From: an uncultured Sulfurovum sp. | GTDB taxonomy: Bacteria > Campylobacterota > Campylobacteria > Campylobacterales > Sulfurovaceae | Assembly: GCA_902727935.1 (NCBI GenBank) | Contig: CACVAX010000013.1 | Coordinates: 1 to 64,000 of the forward strand | Direction of reading: 5' to 3' | DNA length: 64,000 nucleotides | Shown here: one piece after another, positions 8,217-15,501 of the stretch | How the letters are laid out: each line of letters begins with the position of its first letter | Numbering within the stretch: position 1 is the first letter of the stretch | Made by a program: the position numbers and the translations under genes | The notes under the pieces: generated by a model | Seen by the model: the letters and a program-made list of their open reading frames with translations, nothing else | The model's database searches: none | Told to the model about the DNA's origin: nothing

Positions 8217-9926
8217 ATGAAAAATCTATTCAAACAATATCTCCCCTATCTTCTTGACTATAAAGGTCAATTTATCTTTGCTATTTTAGGAATGTTCGCT
8301 GTTGCCATAGGAACAATGGGAACAGCCCAAATGATTAAACCTTTACTCGACGATATCTTTGTGGCTAAAGATTCTGACATGCTTATTCTTATGCCTTTCA
8401 TTATCATTGCTGTATTTTCACTAAAAGGAGTTGGGCAATACATCCAAACTTACTACATGTCATTCATTGGTTTAGATGTCGTTAGAAAGCTACGTGACAA
8501 CTTAGTAACCCACCTCACCTACCAAGACATAAGTTTCTTTCAAAGAATGCACACAGGTGAAATTTTGTCACGTGTGACCAATGACATTGCACGAATTCAA
8601 AACGTGGTTACCAAAATTATCCCCGACTTTATTCGCGAAACCTTAACCATAGTAGCCTTAACAGGATACGTCATTTATGAAAGTCCAAAGCTCGCTTTTT
8701 ATTTCCTTATTATCATGCCCATTGCACTTTACCCCTTAAGTCTTTTAGCTAAAAAAATGAAACGTTACTCCAAACTTTCACAAGAAAGTACTTCTGACAT
8801 GACTTCTCGTTTAGGTGAAATCTTCTCAAACATCGAAGTCATTAAATCTAACTCCAGCCAAAAGCTCGAAAGTAAAAAATTTGCACATGAAAACCAAAAT
8901 GTTTTTAAATACCTTTTAAAACAAGTTAAAGTTGCTGCCCTAACCTCACCCCTTATGGAGATACTAGGTTCAATTGCCATTGGTGTTGTTATTTATATTG
9001 GTGGGACAGAGGTTATTGAAGGTCGTATGACGGTGGGTGCTTTCTTTGCATTTTCAGCTGCACTTTTTATGCTTTACACACCCATAAAACGTATTTCTAA
9101 TTTATATAATCAAGCACAAGATGCTGTGGTTGCCAATGAACGCATGTTTGAACTTCTTAATACAAAACCAACCATTAACTCTGGAAAAATTGAACTAAAA
9201 GAACAAATCAAGCATTTATCGATTATGCATAGCTCTTTAAAATATGATGATAAAACAGCTTTAAATAACATATCTGTAGGTGTTGACCGTGGCGAAAGCA
9301 TTGCACTTGTGGGTGACTCAGGTGCTGGAAAATCTTCTTTAGTAAATCTCTTAGTTCGTTTTTACGATCCTAGCGAAGGAGCAATACTCATCAATGAAAA
9401 GTACAATACAAAAGACTTAACCCTAAAATCCTTACATCAAAAAATTGCTTATGTTACACAACGTATCTATATTTTTAATGACACCATTGCTCAAAATGTT
9501 GCTTATGGTCAAGCATTTTCAGAAGAAAAAGTAAAAGAAGCTCTAAAAAAGGCACATGCCTTAGAGTTTATAGAAGAACTAGACAGTGGCATACATACCA
9601 TGCTAACAGAAAATGGAAATAACCTCTCAGGAGGACAAAGACAACGTATTGCTCTGGCGCGTGCATTATACAAAAAACCTGATATTCTTATACTCGATGA
9701 AGCTACTTCAGCTTTAGATAATAAAAGTGAAGCCCTTATTCAAAAAGCCTTAGAAGCCCTTAAAGATGAGATGATAACCATAACAGTAGCCCACCGTTTA
9801 AGTACCATAGAAAATTCAGATGCTATTTTGGTGTTTAAAGATGGTGAGATTGTTTGCAGAGGTCAACATCAAGACCTTATAAGTGAATGTGAAGAGTATC
9901 AGAAGTTGGCGAAGGTTTTAGTGTAA
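8217..9926 (+). CDS. msbA: MsbA-like ABC exporter (fused permease-ATPase)
   Basis: 569-residue half-transporter that would work as a homodimer in the inner membrane, probably flipping lipid A-core or a related lipid. Six membrane helices span about 15-300. In the ATPase domain (about 330-569), Walker A is GDSGAGKSS, the signature NLSGGQRQRIALARA, Walker B ILILDEATSALD and the H-loop VAHRLSTI. The substrate assignment rests on family resemblance; a peptide or drug exporter cannot be excluded. The gene ends two bases before the left attachment repeat of the genomic island. Confidence 0.85.
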   Translation: MKNLFKQYLPYLLDYKGQFIFAILGMFAVAIGTMGTAQMIKPLLDDIFVAKDSDMLILMPFIIIAVFSLKGVGQYIQTYYMSFIGLDVVRKLRDNLVTHLTYQDISFFQRMHTGEILSRVTNDIARIQNVVTKIIPDFIRETLTIVALTGYVIYESPKLAFYFLIIMPIALYPLSLLAKKMKRYSKLSQESTSDMTSRLGEIFSNIEVIKSNSSQKLESKKFAHENQNVFKYLLKQVKVAALTSPLMEILGSIAIGVVIYIGGTEVIEGRMTVGAFFAFSAALFMLYTPIKRISNLYNQAQDAVVANERMFELLNTKPTINSGKIELKEQIKHLSIMHSSLKYDDKTALNNISVGVDRGESIALVGDSGAGKSSLVNLLVRFYDPSEGAILINEKYNTKDLTLKSLHQKIAYVTQRIYIFNDTIAQNVAYGQAFSEEKVKEALKKAHALEFIEELDSGIHTMLTENGNNLSGGQRQRIALARALYKKPDILILDEATSALDNKSEALIQKALEALKDEMITITVAHRLSTIENSDAILVFKDGEIVCRGQHQDLISECEEYQKLAKVLV

Positions 9927-9927
9927 C

Positions 9928-10002
9928 AAGTTAAGATGATTATTTTATGGTATTTTGAACTAAAAAGAATTGAGATAGTGGTGCGTCAGAGAAGATTTGA
10001 AC
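9928..10002. repeat. attL: left copy of 75-bp attachment repeat
   Basis: Identical over 75 bases to 21612-21686. The last 24 bases (9979-10002) are the 3' end of tRNA-Leu, including the CCA and T-arm region, without the rest of the gene, so this is a displaced tRNA remnant. Confidence 0.9.
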
Positions 10003-10020
10003 CACTTTAATAATGGCTAT

Positions 10021-10043
10021 AAAACCCTATAAAATAAGGGTTT
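10021..10043 (-). terminator. Hairpin terminator after the TA operon
   Basis: AAACCCT and AGGGTTT form a perfect 7-bp stem with an 8-base loop, followed on the minus strand by a short T-rich stretch. It lies about 40 bases beyond the stop of the XRE-type antitoxin. Confidence 0.4.
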
Positions 10044-10051
10044 AAAAAACA

Positions 10052-10075
10052 TAGGTTACCCATTAGGTTACCCAT
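10052..10075. repeat. Tandem 12-bp repeat, candidate integrase arm sites (left)
   Basis: TAGGTTACCCAT occurs twice head to tail with no gap. The same GGTTACCC core recurs near the right end of the element (21526-21573) with the same 12-bp step. Position 50-75 bases inside the attachment repeat is where arm-type integrase or excisionase sites are expected. Confidence 0.5.
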
Positions 10076-10084
10076 TGTAAAGAC

Positions 10085-10357
10085 TCATATCAATCTAAAT
10101 TCTATTTTCTTATCAAAGGCTTTAGCCAACTTTTCAATAAAATCAATACCAATATTAACAGTTCCGTTTTCAATACGACTAATAACTGCTTGTGTGGTAT
10201 TAAGCTTTTCAGCTAACTGTGCTTGTGAAAGATTGTAAGTATTTCGTATCTTGATAAGCTGTTTAATAACTGAATATCTAAACTCTAACTTATCCCACTC
10301 TTTTTTAAACTCTGGGTCTTTTAGCTCTTCTTCTAATTGCTTTTGTAAATCACTCAT
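10085..10357 (-). CDS. XRE-family antitoxin (HigA-like)
   Basis: 90-residue protein. The N-terminal helical segment includes LEEELKDPEFKKEWDKLE, typical of HTH antitoxins paired with RelE-type toxins. The XRE helix-turn-helix at about 32-85 (LSQAQLAEKLNTTQAVISRI) is complete and ends in the family-like KKIEFRLI. It should neutralise the toxin encoded just upstream and repress the operon. It overlaps that gene by 8 bases in a toxin-first order. Confidence 0.85.
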   Translation of the reverse strand: MSDLQKQLEEELKDPEFKKEWDKLEFRYSVIKQLIKIRNTYNLSQAQLAEKLNTTQAVISRIENGTVNIGIDFIEKLAKAFDKKIEFRLI

Positions 10358-10595
10358 AACTTTTACTTCTGTGCTTCACTCTATATACTGTTATTGTATT
10401 GTCTTCAATATCAAATAGCACTCTATAATTACCAACTCTTAACCGATAAGGTGGTTCAAAATTAGTAAGCTTTTTTATATTGGCTACATCAGGATAATCT
10501 TCAAGTGCTTCAATTTTTAAAAGGATTTTTTTAACTTCTTGTTTTTGAATTTTGGAGAGGTCTTTTATTGCTTTGTCGTCAATTACTACATTCAT
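10350..10595 (-). CDS. RelE/ParE-superfamily toxin
   Basis: 81-residue RelE-fold protein. The conserved core PPYRLRVGNYRVLFDIEDNT followed by VYRVKHRSKSYE is the standard RelE/RelK ending, with the Arg and His/Arg residues used for ribosome-dependent mRNA cleavage in the family. It lies between a short RelB-like gene (3-base gap) and the XRE antitoxin (8-base overlap). Whether it acts as an mRNA endonuclease or gyrase poison cannot be told from sequence, but RelE is favoured. Confidence 0.87.
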   Translation of the reverse strand: MNVVIDDKAIKDLSKIQKQEVKKILLKIEALEDYPDVANIKKLTNFEPPYRLRVGNYRVLFDIEDNTITVYRVKHRSKSYE

Positions 10596-10598
10596 TGT

Positions 10599-10832
10599 TT
10601 ATAAGCCTAATTGTTTTTTAGCTTCTTCAATACTGTATTTAGGGTTATTTTGTGCCTTGATAGCTTGTATGTCTTGATAGTCTTCACTATCTTTTTCTAT
10701 TGATTCAATATCTAAAGTATTTAAGTTGTTTGGTAATTTAATATTTTTAACAATATCTTTTTTTAAATTCTGAATAATTGTTAAAAAGAGTTCTAGCTTA
10801 TCTTCTTCAACTTCAATTTGTACAGTTTGCAT
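10599..10832 (-). CDS. Small RelB/antitoxin-like protein
   Basis: 77-residue acidic protein, first gene of the toxin-antitoxin run. The start MQTVQIEVEEDKLELF is chosen over an upstream ATG because AAAGGTAAGACA precedes it. An N-terminal beta-strand/helix (1-35) is followed by DIESIEKDSEDYQDI and a C-terminal AKKQLGL helix like those of antitoxins that wrap their toxin. Its first 35 residues resemble the N-terminus of the truncated Rep fusion at 15801-16439. It may be a second antitoxin or a chaperone in a tripartite module. Confidence 0.65.
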   Translation of the reverse strand: MQTVQIEVEEDKLELFLTIIQNLKKDIVKNIKLPNNLNTLDIESIEKDSEDYQDIQAIKAQNNPKYSIEEAKKQLGL

Positions 10833-10900
10833 TGTCTTACCTTTGGTAGTCATTTGGAACTATAATACACTTAAAAGGGTTAAATATAAATAAATCATAT

Positions 10901-10920
10901 TGTGGACTGGGTAGCCCACA
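10901..10920 (-). terminator. Weak hairpin after the 327-residue gene
   Basis: TGTGG and CCACA form a 5-bp stem just beyond the stop of the upstream minus-strand gene; no strong T tract follows. The string TGTGGACTGG recurs near 13037 beside another hairpin. Confidence 0.3.
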
Positions 10921-10930
10921 TGGTTTAGGA

Positions 10931-11914
10931 TTATAGTTCCACCTTAGCAAAATAACCAACACGCTTATAAATGTAGCCATCTTCCAGTAACTTTTTATAT
11001 AAGTTCCTAAGCCTCAAAGTATTATTTTTATTATCACCAATAATCTTTAAAACATTATCCCTTGTTTCTAGTTGGTCATTCCGTTTAACGGTTCTTTGTT
11101 TCCAAAGTAAATCTATAAGCTCTAAATCACCAGTAGAATAGTTTTTTAAGTCTATCCGTTTAACGGACTCGTTTAACGGTTCAGTTTCTTTTTTCTTCGT
11201 TATAACGGACTCGTTTAACGGTTGGGTATTTTGTAGGTTATTTTCTTGCTCTTCGTTTAACGGTTGAACTGTAACATTGTTTAGACTATCTCTTTCTTTT
11301 TGTCTATCATAACAAAACGCTTCAAATTGTAAATATTTTTCTTCGCTTTTTATCCTCTTAGATAAACCAAAACTTGATACACAAAAGAAAGCAATGTTAT
11401 TATCAACAAGCTTTATTAAATCGTCTACGTTAAAAAATATGTCTTGTTTCCAGTTAGAAATTGAATGTGTTTTAAGCTCGGTATCACTTAGCCACTCTAC
11501 ATCGCCTTTAAATTCTGCGTTGCGTTTGCTGTTCTCTCCGAAATACATGGAAGATTTAGCCATAGCTTGTTCTTCTGTCGTTATGGGGTCGTTATGATGG
11601 TATATTTTTCCGTTGTGCTTATATTGGTTATGAGGGTCAAATTCTGAATCATTAGCAAACGGATTAACAACATGCCCAGCCTTTGTGTTCTCCATCAAAC
11701 TTTCATTATTAGCTATCTTCAAAGGTATCTCACGTTTACGCATTAAAGCTTTAGCTCTCTTAGCTATAACGATATTATAAGTCTCTTTCTCAATCTCCAC
11801 ATCAATCACATTCTTCTCTTCTAACTTTTGCTTTTGAGCCTTAGTACTCAAAGAAAGTTTATTAATCTTTTCAGCATTCATTAATTCCATTCGGTCGGTG
11901 AGTTCGTCTATCAC
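10931..11914 (-). CDS. Unknown element protein with 14-residue repeats
   Basis: 327-residue hydrophilic protein that I do not recognise. A GTG start is assumed; ATG codons at residues 9 and 12 are alternatives. The N-terminus (1-80) is Lys/Glu-rich and helical. A middle region (130-210) has VEWLSDTELKTHSISNWKQD. Residues about 218-256 hold three 14-residue repeats beginning QPLNE, QPLNES and EPLNES. The C-terminus (265-327) looks like a winged helix (LRNLYKKLLEDGYIYKRV). The repeat DNA carries palindromes CGTTTAACG that extend into other frames. A DNA-binding replication or partition role is possible but unproven. Confidence 0.7.
   Translation of the reverse strand: MIDELTDRMELMNAEKINKLSLSTKAQKQKLEEKNVIDVEIEKETYNIVIAKRAKALMRKREIPLKIANNESLMENTKAGHVVNPFANDSEFDPHNQYKHNGKIYHHNDPITTEEQAMAKSSMYFGENSKRNAEFKGDVEWLSDTELKTHSISNWKQDIFFNVDDLIKLVDNNIAFFCVSSFGLSKRIKSEEKYLQFEAFCYDRQKERDSLNNVTVQPLNEEQENNLQNTQPLNESVITKKKETEPLNESVKRIDLKNYSTGDLELIDLLWKQRTVKRNDQLETRDNVLKIIGDNKNNTLRLRNLYKKLLEDGYIYKRVGYFAKVEL
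11081..11267. repeat. Cluster of six CGTTTAACG-type palindromes
   Basis: CGTTTAACG, a palindrome about its central base, begins at 11082, 11157, 11170, 11212 and 11254; a sixth site, CGTTATAACG, begins at 11198. Sites 11157/11170 and 11198/11212 are paired 13-14 bases apart, and the pairs and last site recur every 41-42 bases. The sequence is read in more than one frame (encoding PLNE, SVKR and TVKR), so DNA-level conservation is plausible. It resembles an iteron or operator array inside the gene. Confidence 0.55.
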
Positions 11915-11947
11915 TTCGGCTGTTAACTCTTTTCTTTTTGCTCTGTA

Positions 11948-12736
11948 TTAATTAAAAAATGAAGCCATGGCAAAGTAGTTTAACAGTATTGAAAAGCCAA
12001 GAAATACCCAAAAGAACATTTTTCTATATCCTGCTACATCTTCTTTGGCTTTGGCTTCCATGGAATTATAAGTGCCTATGGCAATCGTTCCACCTGTACT
12101 AGAAACGGCTGTTGGTTTTGCTTCAGTAAATTTATCTTTACATTGTTGATTTTTCGTTCTATAAGTGGGAACTCTCCATGATGCATCACAACCGTTATAA
12201 TGTTCACTCTTTGCTCTTCTCCACTCTTTTAGCTGCTCTTGGTAAGCATGTGCTTCATTCACGCCACTCTTTGCTTTTGCGTCTTCTAGTTTGTATTGCT
12301 CTGAATTCTTTACAATGCCATTAACTAGCATTCGCTCAATACTATCAGCACTTTGCATCGCTCCCCATGTATCAAGGGCAATAAACAGAACAGTTATAGC
12401 CATACCAACCATAAGCCCAATAGTAGGAATAGTGGCTAATTTATTCACCAGCTTTTCCAGCCTTGACCCTAAATAATCAGATATTAAACCAGCTCTATGA
12501 TGTTCAATATACACCAGTAACACACCTAAAAAAGTTAATGTTCCATAAATGACTAAACTACTATCTACAATAGTTTGTAGGAACAAATAGAACCCATAAA
12601 GTGTAATTCCCAAAGATACAAAGATAGGAAAATAAGAACCCACGCCCCTTTGTACTTCAATGGCTGTTAAATCGTTCTCTTGGTTAATTTGCTCCATGGT
12701 GTTGTAGTCGGTAAGTAAAGGGTTATTAGTTGCCAT
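11948..12736 (-). CDS. Polytopic membrane protein of the element
   Basis: 262-residue membrane protein, not recognised. Predicted helices lie at about 33-53, 58-77, 98-118 and 239-260. The loop between helices 3 and 4 (120-238) is hydrophilic and probably helical, with two Cys residues (NGCDASW and QQCKDKF). Its start overlaps the stop of the upstream secreted protein gene (TAATG), so the two are co-translated and may act together at the envelope. It could serve entry exclusion, DNA transfer or virion extrusion; nothing in the sequence decides this. Confidence 0.7.
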   Translation of the reverse strand: MATNNPLLTDYNTMEQINQENDLTAIEVQRGVGSYFPIFVSLGITLYGFYLFLQTIVDSSLVIYGTLTFLGVLLVYIEHHRAGLISDYLGSRLEKLVNKLATIPTIGLMVGMAITVLFIALDTWGAMQSADSIERMLVNGIVKNSEQYKLEDAKAKSGVNEAHAYQEQLKEWRRAKSEHYNGCDASWRVPTYRTKNQQCKDKFTEAKPTAVSSTGGTIAIGTYNSMEAKAKEDVAGYRKMFFWVFLGFSILLNYFAMASFFN

Positions 12737-13008
12737 TACTTCACCTCGCTTACAGTGCTGTTACACTCACTATGTTCTGCTAACTCTTCTCTAGTCAATC
12801 TCAAAGATAATTCTAATTGAGTTTGAACAAATGGTGGATTATTTTCTTTTACTGTCTCGGTCAAATGGTGGTAGTTTAATAGTGCTACTTCACATGAAAA
12901 AGGTTCAACGATGTAAACCCCTTGTTTAGCATGTGATGAGGTTGTAAGTAGTGCAATAATTGCACATGTTGTTAGTAGGTTGGTTATATTCATTTTTTTA
13001 GTTATCAT
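12736..13008 (-). CDS. Small secreted protein of the element
   Basis: 90-residue protein from the ATG preceded by GAAAGGACATAAA; an ATG five codons earlier lacks a ribosome site. A Sec signal peptide is clear: basic start MITKKMNITN, hydrophobic LLTTCAIIALLTTS, cleavage after SHA. The mature part of about 60 residues has two Cys (FSCEVALL and HSECNST) that could form a disulfide. It is coupled to the downstream membrane protein gene. No homologue recognised. Confidence 0.68.
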   Translation of the reverse strand: MITKKMNITNLLTTCAIIALLTTSSHAKQGVYIVEPFSCEVALLNYHHLTETVKENNPPFVQTQLELSLRLTREELAEHSECNSTVSEVK

Positions 13009-13044
13009 TTTATGTCCTTTCAAACATTTTTATAATGTGGACTG

Positions 13045-13080
13045 GCTAAGGGTAAAAGATTGGTAGTCGTCACCCTTAGC
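13045..13080 (-). terminator. Perfect 9-bp hairpin
   Basis: GCTAAGGGT and ACCCTTAGC pair perfectly with an 18-base loop, overlapping the stop of the 56-codon gene. There is no T tract, so it may be a processing or attenuating hairpin instead of a true terminator. Confidence 0.35.
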
Positions 13081-13246
13081 AACTCTTTAAAGCTTTTTCA
13101 AACTTCATTCTATTCTCATAAATGGTCACCAGTACCCCACGGTTATATAAATACACATGCGAACCTCTGTATTCATAACTGGTAAATCTAACTTTGAAGC
13201 CACAATCTTTAAGATTAAAACCTCGTTTTGTTTTAGTGAGTGTCAT
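13076..13246 (-). CDS. 56-residue small protein
   Basis: A short frame starting MTLTKTKRGFNLKDCGFKVR and ending ALKSC. It overlaps the preceding minus-strand gene by 14 bases, suggesting coupling, though the ribosome site is weak. The composition (basic, with aromatic residues alternating in RFTSYEYRGSHVYLYN) looks like a small beta-rich nucleic-acid-binding protein. No family recognised. Confidence 0.5.
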   Translation of the reverse strand: MTLTKTKRGFNLKDCGFKVRFTSYEYRGSHVYLYNRGVLVTIYENRMKFEKALKSC

Positions 13247-13478
13247 TTTTTTGCACTTTCATTATTTCGGTTAGTTCGTCACTTACCGTTTTAAAGCGTT
13301 CTATTAACTTTTCATTGGTGAATTCAAGCCCTCCAAGTATCTGTAAAAAATCACTTTTTTCACTATAGCTTTCGCCCACTTCTACCTTAATATAACTCTC
13401 ATTACTCTTTAAATAATAAAGTAACTCTAACCGTAATGTGTCAAAATCTTCTATGACATCGTATAAACTTTTTTGCAT
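13233..13478 (-). CDS. Unknown 81-residue acidic protein
   Basis: Acidic, helical protein (MQKSLYDVIEDFDTLRLELL...) with no recognised domain. It follows the first Rep gene by 11 bases and has a GGAGATAAAAAC ribosome site. In the second cassette the equivalent place is taken by an unrelated 90-residue gene, so these positions are variable cargo or accessory replication genes. Confidence 0.6.
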   Translation of the reverse strand: MQKSLYDVIEDFDTLRLELLYYLKSNESYIKVEVGESYSEKSDFLQILGGLEFTNEKLIERFKTVSDELTEIMKVQKNDTH

Positions 13479-13489
13479 GTTTTTATCTC

Positions 13490-14506
13490 CTAAACTGCTA
13501 ATACATATCTTCTAAAATCTGATTGTTTGAACCGTGCCAAACTCTCAACGCTGTTAAATTGTTCTTTGCTCTCACGATTATTCATAAACCGATTGTCTAG
13601 CAAACTGTTTATCTGATAAGTGATGTAATCATGGGAATAGCTCGTAATTCCGATTTTTTTAGCAACCTCATCAATATCAAATAAATCATCTAAAAAATTA
13701 AAACCCTCTATGTACTGGGTAAAGCCTTTGTTATGTTGGTCTGTCACATCAAAAGTTAAAGTAATTTCAAGCCGTTTCCAGTTGCTTAAGCCCTTACTTA
13801 ACTTCTGTCCGTGGTGTTGGGTCTGTTTTAAGTATTTGTCATAATAAAGAATTCTACTAATGCTCTTTACATGCTCAAAATTGTTAATATAAAAGCTTGA
13901 ACCCTTAGAGATAACCCCTAACTTAGAGTATGGGGCTAACTGCTCTTTAAAGCTCTCTTTTCGTTTATGGCTAATACTTCTAAAGTCTGTGGTATCAATA
14001 GCAACATCTATACTACGGACTTTAAAAGTTTTACGGTTGGTAAATTTACTAATCGTACTCATGGCTTTATGGCTTATTTTCTTGGTGGGTTGGTGTAAAC
14101 CTGCAAAAATAACTAAGCAAAAAGTATCTTTAGCTTGTTTATGGTGTGTTGCCACATCAAATAAAACTGGAATATTTCTAACAATGCTCATAAGTAAAGG
14201 CTTTTGACCTCTACCCTGTACTTTTGGTAATTTAACCATCTCAACAATAGGAGAAAAAGAAGAAGCCTTATAGCGTCTCTTGCTATCTTCTTTTAAGGCA
14301 TATTCCACACGCTTAAAGGTTTTGTTGCTCTTTGCTTTTTTAGGTCTAAATAGGCTAAAACCTTGCTTTTCTACCAGTTTTACAACCGTTTCATAATTAG
14401 CAATAAGCTCAATGGTATCTATACCCATCTGTCTATGGGTAACATTCTCCTCATTAAACAAAATATTAGCAACGGTAGGGTTATCAACTTTCATGATTTT
14501 AGTCAT
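13490..14506 (-). CDS. Rep_trans/RstA-like replication initiator, copy 1
   Basis: 338-residue protein. By pattern it resembles Rep_trans-type rolling-circle initiators (pT181 Rep, filamentous-phage RstA): FKVRSIDVAID (about 171-181) followed by SSFYINN, ISRILYYDKYLK (YDK block, about 220-231) and WKRLEITLTFDV (about 243-254). The Tyr of the YDK block is a candidate nicking residue. The C-terminal 90 residues are nearly identical to copy 2, sharing YQINSLLDNRFMNNRESKEQ. It has no Walker A motif. Family assignment is from remembered motif order and is moderate. Confidence 0.65.
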   Translation of the reverse strand: MTKIMKVDNPTVANILFNEENVTHRQMGIDTIELIANYETVVKLVEKQGFSLFRPKKAKSNKTFKRVEYALKEDSKRRYKASSFSPIVEMVKLPKVQGRGQKPLLMSIVRNIPVLFDVATHHKQAKDTFCLVIFAGLHQPTKKISHKAMSTISKFTNRKTFKVRSIDVAIDTTDFRSISHKRKESFKEQLAPYSKLGVISKGSSFYINNFEHVKSISRILYYDKYLKQTQHHGQKLSKGLSNWKRLEITLTFDVTDQHNKGFTQYIEGFNFLDDLFDIDEVAKKIGITSYSHDYITYQINSLLDNRFMNNRESKEQFNSVESLARFKQSDFRRYVLAV

Positions 14507-14544
14507 TATTTGCCCTTTTCATTGCTGTATATTTCATCATTTAA
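14501..14544 (-). repeat. Duplicated 44-bp leader, copy 1
   Basis: Matches 14728-14771 at 42 of 44 positions. On the coding strand it spans the upstream region, the ribosome site and the start codon of Rep copy 1. It contains a 13-codon frame (MMKYTAMKRANND) whose stop overlaps the Rep start. Confidence 0.65.
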
Positions 14545-14556
14545 TCTATTCGCTGC

Positions 14557-14733
14557 TTAACTTTTATCTATGTTCATTGGGAAGACATCACCGTCACCAG
14601 TAACAAGAAAAAAAATATCATTCAACGAAGAACTTTTAATGTCTTCACACCATTGGCTGCTTAACTTAAAAATGTTCTCTCTCGTTAGTCTGCTGTAGGT
14701 GAATTTATTGTTAGGTATGTATTTAATAGTCAT
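14557..14733 (-). CDS. 58-residue small protein between HTH and Rep
   Basis: A short frame starting MTIKYIPNNKFTYSRLTREN with an AAAGGGGCAAACA ribosome site. It sits between the excisionase-like gene and Rep copy 1, matching the place of the 92-residue HTH gene in the second cassette, though the sequences differ. It is preceded by the second copy of the 44-bp leader repeat. No domain recognised. Confidence 0.5.
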   Translation of the reverse strand: MTIKYIPNNKFTYSRLTRENIFKLSSQWCEDIKSSSLNDIFFLVTGDGDVFPMNIDKS

Positions 14734-14771
14734 TGTTTGCCCCTTTCATTGCTGTATATTTCATCATTTAA
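14728..14771 (-). repeat. Duplicated 44-bp leader, copy 2
   Basis: The partner of 14501-14544, placed identically over the start of the 58-residue gene. It contains the corresponding short frame MMKYTAMKGANNDY. The same regulatory leader therefore drives two consecutive genes. Confidence 0.65.
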
Positions 14772-14774
14772 CGC

Positions 14775-14975
14775 TTACTTTCTCACGTCTACTTTGTTAT
14801 TCTCAATCCATTGGTTAATCTCGTTAAGGTCATACTTGATGAAGTGACCAATTTTATAATAAGGTATTTTTTTGTCCACTCTCATTTTTGCTTGTGTTGA
14901 TAAACCAAAGCCATGTAACGCTTTTAATTCTTTAGGTGTTATCCATCGTTTTTCTATCTCTTTTTTTGAACTCAT
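14775..14975 (-). CDS. Excisionase-like HTH protein, copy 1
   Basis: 66-residue MerR/AlpA-type helix-turn-helix protein (HTH_17 pattern). The order is WITPKELKALHGFGLSTQAKMR, a wing PYYKIGHFIKYDLNEI, then NQWIENNKV. Such proteins act as excisionases or as activators of element genes. It is paralogous to the 75-residue gene at 19060-19287, and each opens a Rep cassette. A long AT-rich divergent region separates it from the XRE-like gene on the other strand. Confidence 0.8.
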   Translation of the reverse strand: MSSKKEIEKRWITPKELKALHGFGLSTQAKMRVDKKIPYYKIGHFIKYDLNEINQWIENNKVDVRK

Positions 14976-15054
14976 TTCTATCCTTTGGGTGTATTTTCAA
15001 TCTAAATCCACTTAAATGAACCAGTTTGGATGTTTGAAATTATAGCACTATTTT

Positions 15055-15098
15055 AACTTAAAAAGTTATTAAATACATATTTATTTAGTTTAAAAACT
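15055..15098. promoter_or_regulatory. Palindromes in the divergent control region
   Basis: AACTTAAAAAGTT (15055-15067) and AGTTTAAAAACT (15087-15098) are two short palindromes in the 267-base gap between the excisionase-like gene (minus) and the XRE-like regulator (plus). They could be operators of a lysis-lysogeny style switch. The region is very AT-rich, so chance is not excluded. Confidence 0.3.
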
Positions 15099-15242
15099 AC
15101 TTTAAGCAACATAAATAATATTATTTTTATTGCCTAAATAACTTATATTTGATTTATTAAAAACAGTATTTAGAACCCCTATAAATAAGGATTTAATACA
15201 TCTTTTTCAATATAATTAAGTACTGAAAAGAAAGGTTAATTT

Positions 15243-15497
15243 GTGACAATTGAAGAATTTAAAAAAAGATTGAAAAAAAATAAGTTAACACTTAAAAAAT
15301 TCTCTGAATTAACTAATGTAAAATATAATACTTGTGTAAGATGGGGAAAAAATAACCGTCCAGTTAGTGACTGGGTAGAATCATGGTTAGACCTTTATGA
15401 GAGAAACAAAACACTGGAAGAGTCAAAAGAAAATGATTGTGAAGAGTATAAGGCACTGGCTAAGGCTCTTCAAGATGTGATTAATAAGGAGAAATAA
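15243..15497 (+). CDS. XRE-like phage-type regulator
   Basis: 84-residue protein starting at GTG with AAAGG upstream; the only plus-strand gene of the element. The N-terminal HTH at about 1-45 (MTIEEFKKRLKKNKLTLKKF then NTCVRWGKNNRPVSDWVESW) resembles small phage DNA-binding proteins that recognise with a W-x3-NRPV turn. An acidic helical C-terminus follows. It is a candidate repressor of the divergent Rep cassette. Confidence 0.72.
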   Translation: MTIEEFKKRLKKNKLTLKKFSELTNVKYNTCVRWGKNNRPVSDWVESWLDLYERNKTLEESKENDCEEYKALAKALQDVINKEK

Positions 15498-15501
15498 GAG
15501 G

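Noticed and set aside
9979-10002. Second tRNA-Leu gene at the left end of the island
   Set aside because: Only the last 24 bases of the tRNA are present; it is the displaced end in attL, not a functional gene.
11156-11267. CRISPR array from the regularly spaced repeats
   Set aside because: The repeats are about 9-13 bp, palindromic, irregularly spaced and within a coding frame, with no cas genes nearby.
13045-13080. attC-like or IS end at the 9-bp hairpin
   Set aside because: It overlaps a stop codon, has no flanking target duplication and no transposase; a transcriptional or processing hairpin is simpler.
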